Below are positions 13,554-15,101 of a stretch of 15,101 nt of DNA, one piece after another. The notes under the pieces were generated by a model. The model was given only the letters and a program-made list of their open reading frames with translations, had not been told where the DNA came from and did no database searches. Numbering within the stretch: position 1 is the stretch's first letter; the number at the start of each line of letters is the position of its first letter. Origin of the DNA: Syntrophaceae bacterium UBA2208 (lineage in GTDB: Bacteria > Desulfobacterota > BSN033 > UBA1163). Where the stretch lies: assembly GCA_002327885.1 (NCBI GenBank), contig DCUS01000066.1, positions 1-15,101 on the forward strand, given 5' to 3'. The position numbers and the translations under genes are program-made.

Positions 13554-13665
13554 ATTTTGCAACGAAAAACAGATACCATCTTGATCATGACTTCAGCAGC
13601 ATTGATCTTCGCCGCGAATGGATGAGATAAAACGTCGCTGGAAAACAAAATCCAATTAAATGCTC

Positions 13666-14091
13666 TTAATCCACTCTTTCGATTCTGCAAGTTGCCATTG
13701 CCTTTGACACTAATTCGCCATCCTCATTGATAATTTCGACAACCCCGACGGCTATTTCTGGATCTTTGCGAAGTATCTTAGCCCTTGCTGTTAGTTCACC
13801 CCCAAGCACTAAAATAAAAAAATTGATCTTAAACTCGATTGTGGTAATCCTATCACTCGACTCAACCAAGCTCAACAGAGCTGCGGTTACACAAGAATCA
13901 GCCAGCGAGGCGATTGCCCCCTGATCTACCATTCCGTTGAGATCAGTCAACTTTTGTTTAAACGCCATCCGTATTCTGGATTCCCCTTTCTTCATATCAA
14001 GGACTTCAATTCCCAGGAGCCTGGAATAAGGAGATTTATTGAATGCATCTTTCACTAGTTTAAAGGATCTTCCTTTTTGTCGAGTAGACAT
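13666..14091 (-). CDS. PaaI-type hotdog-fold thioesterase
   Basis: A 141-residue single-domain hotdog protein, a family that hydrolyses acyl-CoA or aryl-CoA thioesters as a tetramer in the cytosol. The core reads L-N-G-M-V-D-Q-G-A-I-A-S-L-A-D (51-65), aligned to the usual N-G-x-x-H-G-G-x-x-x-x-L-A-D: Asn52 and Asp65 are kept, but the His-Gly pair is Asp56-Gln57 here. Later strands show I-E-F-K-I-N-F (84-90 region) and A-R-A-K-I-L-R. AGGAGG (14106-14101 on the - strand) sits 9 bases before the ATG. That ribosome binding site lies right where the group II intron sequence ends. Loss of the histidine may change activity or substrate; it could be a CoA-binding or otherwise specialised member. Confidence 0.85.
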   Translation of the reverse strand: MSTRQKGRSFKLVKDAFNKSPYSRLLGIEVLDMKKGESRIRMAFKQKLTDLNGMVDQGAIASLADSCVTAALLSLVESSDRITTIEFKINFFILVLGGELTARAKILRKDPEIAVGVVEIINEDGELVSKAMATCRIERVD

Positions 14092-14130
14092 CTTTTATAA
14101 CCTCCTTTCGGTTACTTAACGCCCCTCACA

Positions 14131-14163
14131 GAACCGAACGTCCGGATTTCCCAGATTCGGCTC
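14131..14163 (-). ncRNA. Group II intron domain V
   Basis: On the - strand the 33-base hairpin starts GAGCCGAA and ends CGTTCGGTTC, with the catalytic AGC triad, a two-base bulge in the 3' strand and an apical GAAA. GAGCCG with CGGTTC closes the lower stem. This is the most conserved part of group II introns and confirms that the adjacent reverse transcriptase belongs to one. The apex reads CTGG-GAAAT-CCGG, giving a five-base loop rather than a plain tetraloop. Confidence 0.85.
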
Positions 14164-14178
14164 TTCGGTAATACTTCC

Positions 14179-15101
14179 TCAATGCGAGGACAGAGTATAG
14201 GTCAGGTGATATATCTTTGGTTTAGGCAAAGGATTGTATTTCTTAAAGTTACAGTATTGGGCATAGGTAAAGCTCTTCTTTTGACTCCGCCGGTTTATCC
14301 ATTTGTATGCGAGCGCTGAAGTCTCTTTGAAGAACCCCCTCAATGCCAGCATATTTCCACTGATCCCGTAGTAGCGATAGTGCCCAAGCAACTTTAACCT
14401 GTACACCTTCCACCACTCTGTTAACGTCACTTGGTTTCGTACCCTCTTCAACCACCGATTTGCTGCTTTCACCTTTTGCCTGAATCTCTTGCTGCTTGTC
14501 TTTCGTCCTAACTTGAATTTTCCTCTCCTGGTCTTATCGCAATAGTGCGTAAATCCCAGGAAATCAAAAGTCGCCACATTCCCGCCTTCCTGCTGTGCCT
14601 TCTCCCACTCATAACGACCAAACCCGATGACTCTCGATTTGCCCTCGGCTATTCTTAACCCAAACTTATTCAACCGTTGCTTCAACCTCTCCTCAAAAGC
14701 TTTTGCTTCATCACCTCTCTGAAAGCAAAAAACGAAATCATCGCCATAACGAATCAATCCAACATACCCCGTTAACTGTCTCTTGACGGCCTTCTCAAAC
14801 CACAAGTCTAAAATGTAATGGAGATAGATATTTGCCAGGATTGGGCTGATGATCCCCCCTTGGGGAGTCCCTTTGTCAACCTCCACATACTTGCCCTCTT
14901 CCATTACTCCCGCCTTCAAGAAACGGACGATGAGCCGCAATAAGCTTGTATCAATGATCCTTTCCCTCAAACATCTCATCAGCCACCCGTGGTCTATGGT
15001 ATCAAAGAATTTCTCAATATCCATATCCACCACATAGTTGATGGGCTTGGTCATGATCGCTTTGTCCAACACATCTAAGGCATCGTGACAACTTCGGTTA
15101 G
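14179..15101 (-). CDS. ltrA: Group II intron reverse transcriptase/maturase (N-terminus beyond the window)
   Basis: The frame is open to the right edge (first residues seen N-R-S-C-H-D-A-L, part of the usual G-R-S-x-x-x-A-L motif), so the GTG at 15072 is internal and the N-terminus is missing. Reverse transcriptase motifs are clear: D-M-D-I-E-K-F-F-D, G-T-P-Q-G-G-I-I-S-P, the catalytic Y-G-D-D-F-V, and F-D-F-L-G-F-T. The maturase/thumb (domain X) follows, with R-K-T-S-S-K-R-F-R and G-H-Y-R-Y-Y-G-I-S-G-N. The protein ends soon after the W-I-N-R-R-S-Q segment with no HNH endonuclease domain. It helps the intron RNA fold, splice and retrohome. No stop or frameshift is seen in the visible part. 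Class C, D, E or F cannot be told by eye. Confidence 0.93.
   Translation of the reverse strand, partial: NRSCHDALDVLDKAIMTKPINYVVDMDIEKFFDTIDHGWLMRCLRERIIDTSLLRLIVRFLKAGVMEEGKYVEVDKGTPQGGIISPILANIYLHYILDLWFEKAVKRQLTGYVGLIRYGDDFVFCFQRGDEAKAFEERLKQRLNKFGLRIAEGKSRVIGFGRYEWEKAQQEGGNVATFDFLGFTHYCDKTRRGKFKLGRKTSSKRFRQKVKAANRWLKRVRNQVTLTEWWKVYRLKLLGHYRYYGISGNMLALRGFFKETSALAYKWINRRSQKKSFTYAQYCNFKKYNPLPKPKIYHLTYTLSSH

Larger units (their letters stand above)
14101..15101 (-). mobile_element. Group II intron, 3' portion (5' part beyond the right edge)
   Basis: The segment contains the intron-encoded reverse transcriptase, then, 15 bases after its stop codon, RNA domain V and the beginning of domain VI. 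Arrangement (ORF in domain IV, then V and VI) is standard for bacterial mobile group II introns. The protein lacks an HNH endonuclease domain, as in classes C to F. Domain VI looks incomplete: its 5' strand GGGGCGTTAAGTAACC (complement of 14125-14110) and a GAAA loop are present, but the matching strand TTAACGCC is not found downstream, so the 3' boundary near 14100 may be a deletion or recombination junction. The 5' boundary and domains I-III are outside the window. Confidence 0.8.

Noticed and set aside
14849..15037. Plus-strand frame opposite the reverse transcriptase
   Set aside because: It runs antisense to the conserved reverse transcriptase motifs and has no independent support.

Overview
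The window reads as chromosome of an anaerobic, moderate-GC bacterium, most like the Desulfobacterota (former Deltaproteobacteria) or a neighbouring phylum such as Nitrospirota. The basis is a four-subunit pyruvate:ferredoxin-type oxidoreductase with clostridial/deltaproteobacterial NuoEF-like partners, AT-rich intergenic repeats of a kind common in such genomes, and an endonuclease-less group II intron. No 16S or other decisive taxonomic marker is present, so the assignment is inference.

Layout. Positions 1-1107 (+ strand) hold the 3' end of an OmpA-family outer-membrane protein, a strong intrinsic terminator, and a short-type transaldolase whose start lies only about 20 bases past that terminator. 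A hairpin at 1108-1138 separates this from everything else, which runs on the - strand. Reading the - strand from right to left: a group II intron (reverse transcriptase cut by the right edge, domain V, incomplete domain VI), a hotdog thioesterase, unrecognised gene debris, a lactonase-like metallo-beta-lactamase-fold protein, about 0.9 kb with no confident gene, a 3' tRNA-Ser fragment, an intact tRNA-Ser(GGA), the SRP RNA, then dnaX, ybaB and recR. After a 0.19 kb AT-rich promoter region comes a seven-gene operon porG-porD-porA-porB-nuoE-nuoF-nuoG-like, and finally an hsp20 gene with its own promoter.

How the genes fit together. tRNA-Ser, SRP RNA, dnaX, ybaB and recR form a housekeeping block in the same order as in Bacillus subtilis. 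The Por genes encode all four parts of a thiamine-diphosphate 2-oxoacid:ferredoxin oxidoreductase; the three following genes encode a thioredoxin-like [2Fe-2S] protein, a flavin/NAD-binding protein with many Fe-S clusters, and a 2Fe-2S/4Fe-4S relay protein. No hydrogenase, formate dehydrogenase or complex I membrane gene is beside them. The simplest reading is a 2-oxoacid (probably pyruvate) oxidase that delivers electrons to NAD+, or a flavin-based bifurcating version of it. That is the most interesting metabolic proposal here.

Other points worth attention: a seven-A run in dnaX that puts a stop immediately in the -1 frame, suggesting gamma/tau production by slippage; a tRNA-Ser 3' fragment that may mark the edge of an integrated island reaching past the right end of the window; a group II intron whose domain VI looks cut off exactly where the next gene's ribosome binding site begins; and several short AT-rich or hairpin repeats sitting inside otherwise tight gene clusters. 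I found no CRISPR array, no insertion sequence with recognisable ends and no obvious defence system.
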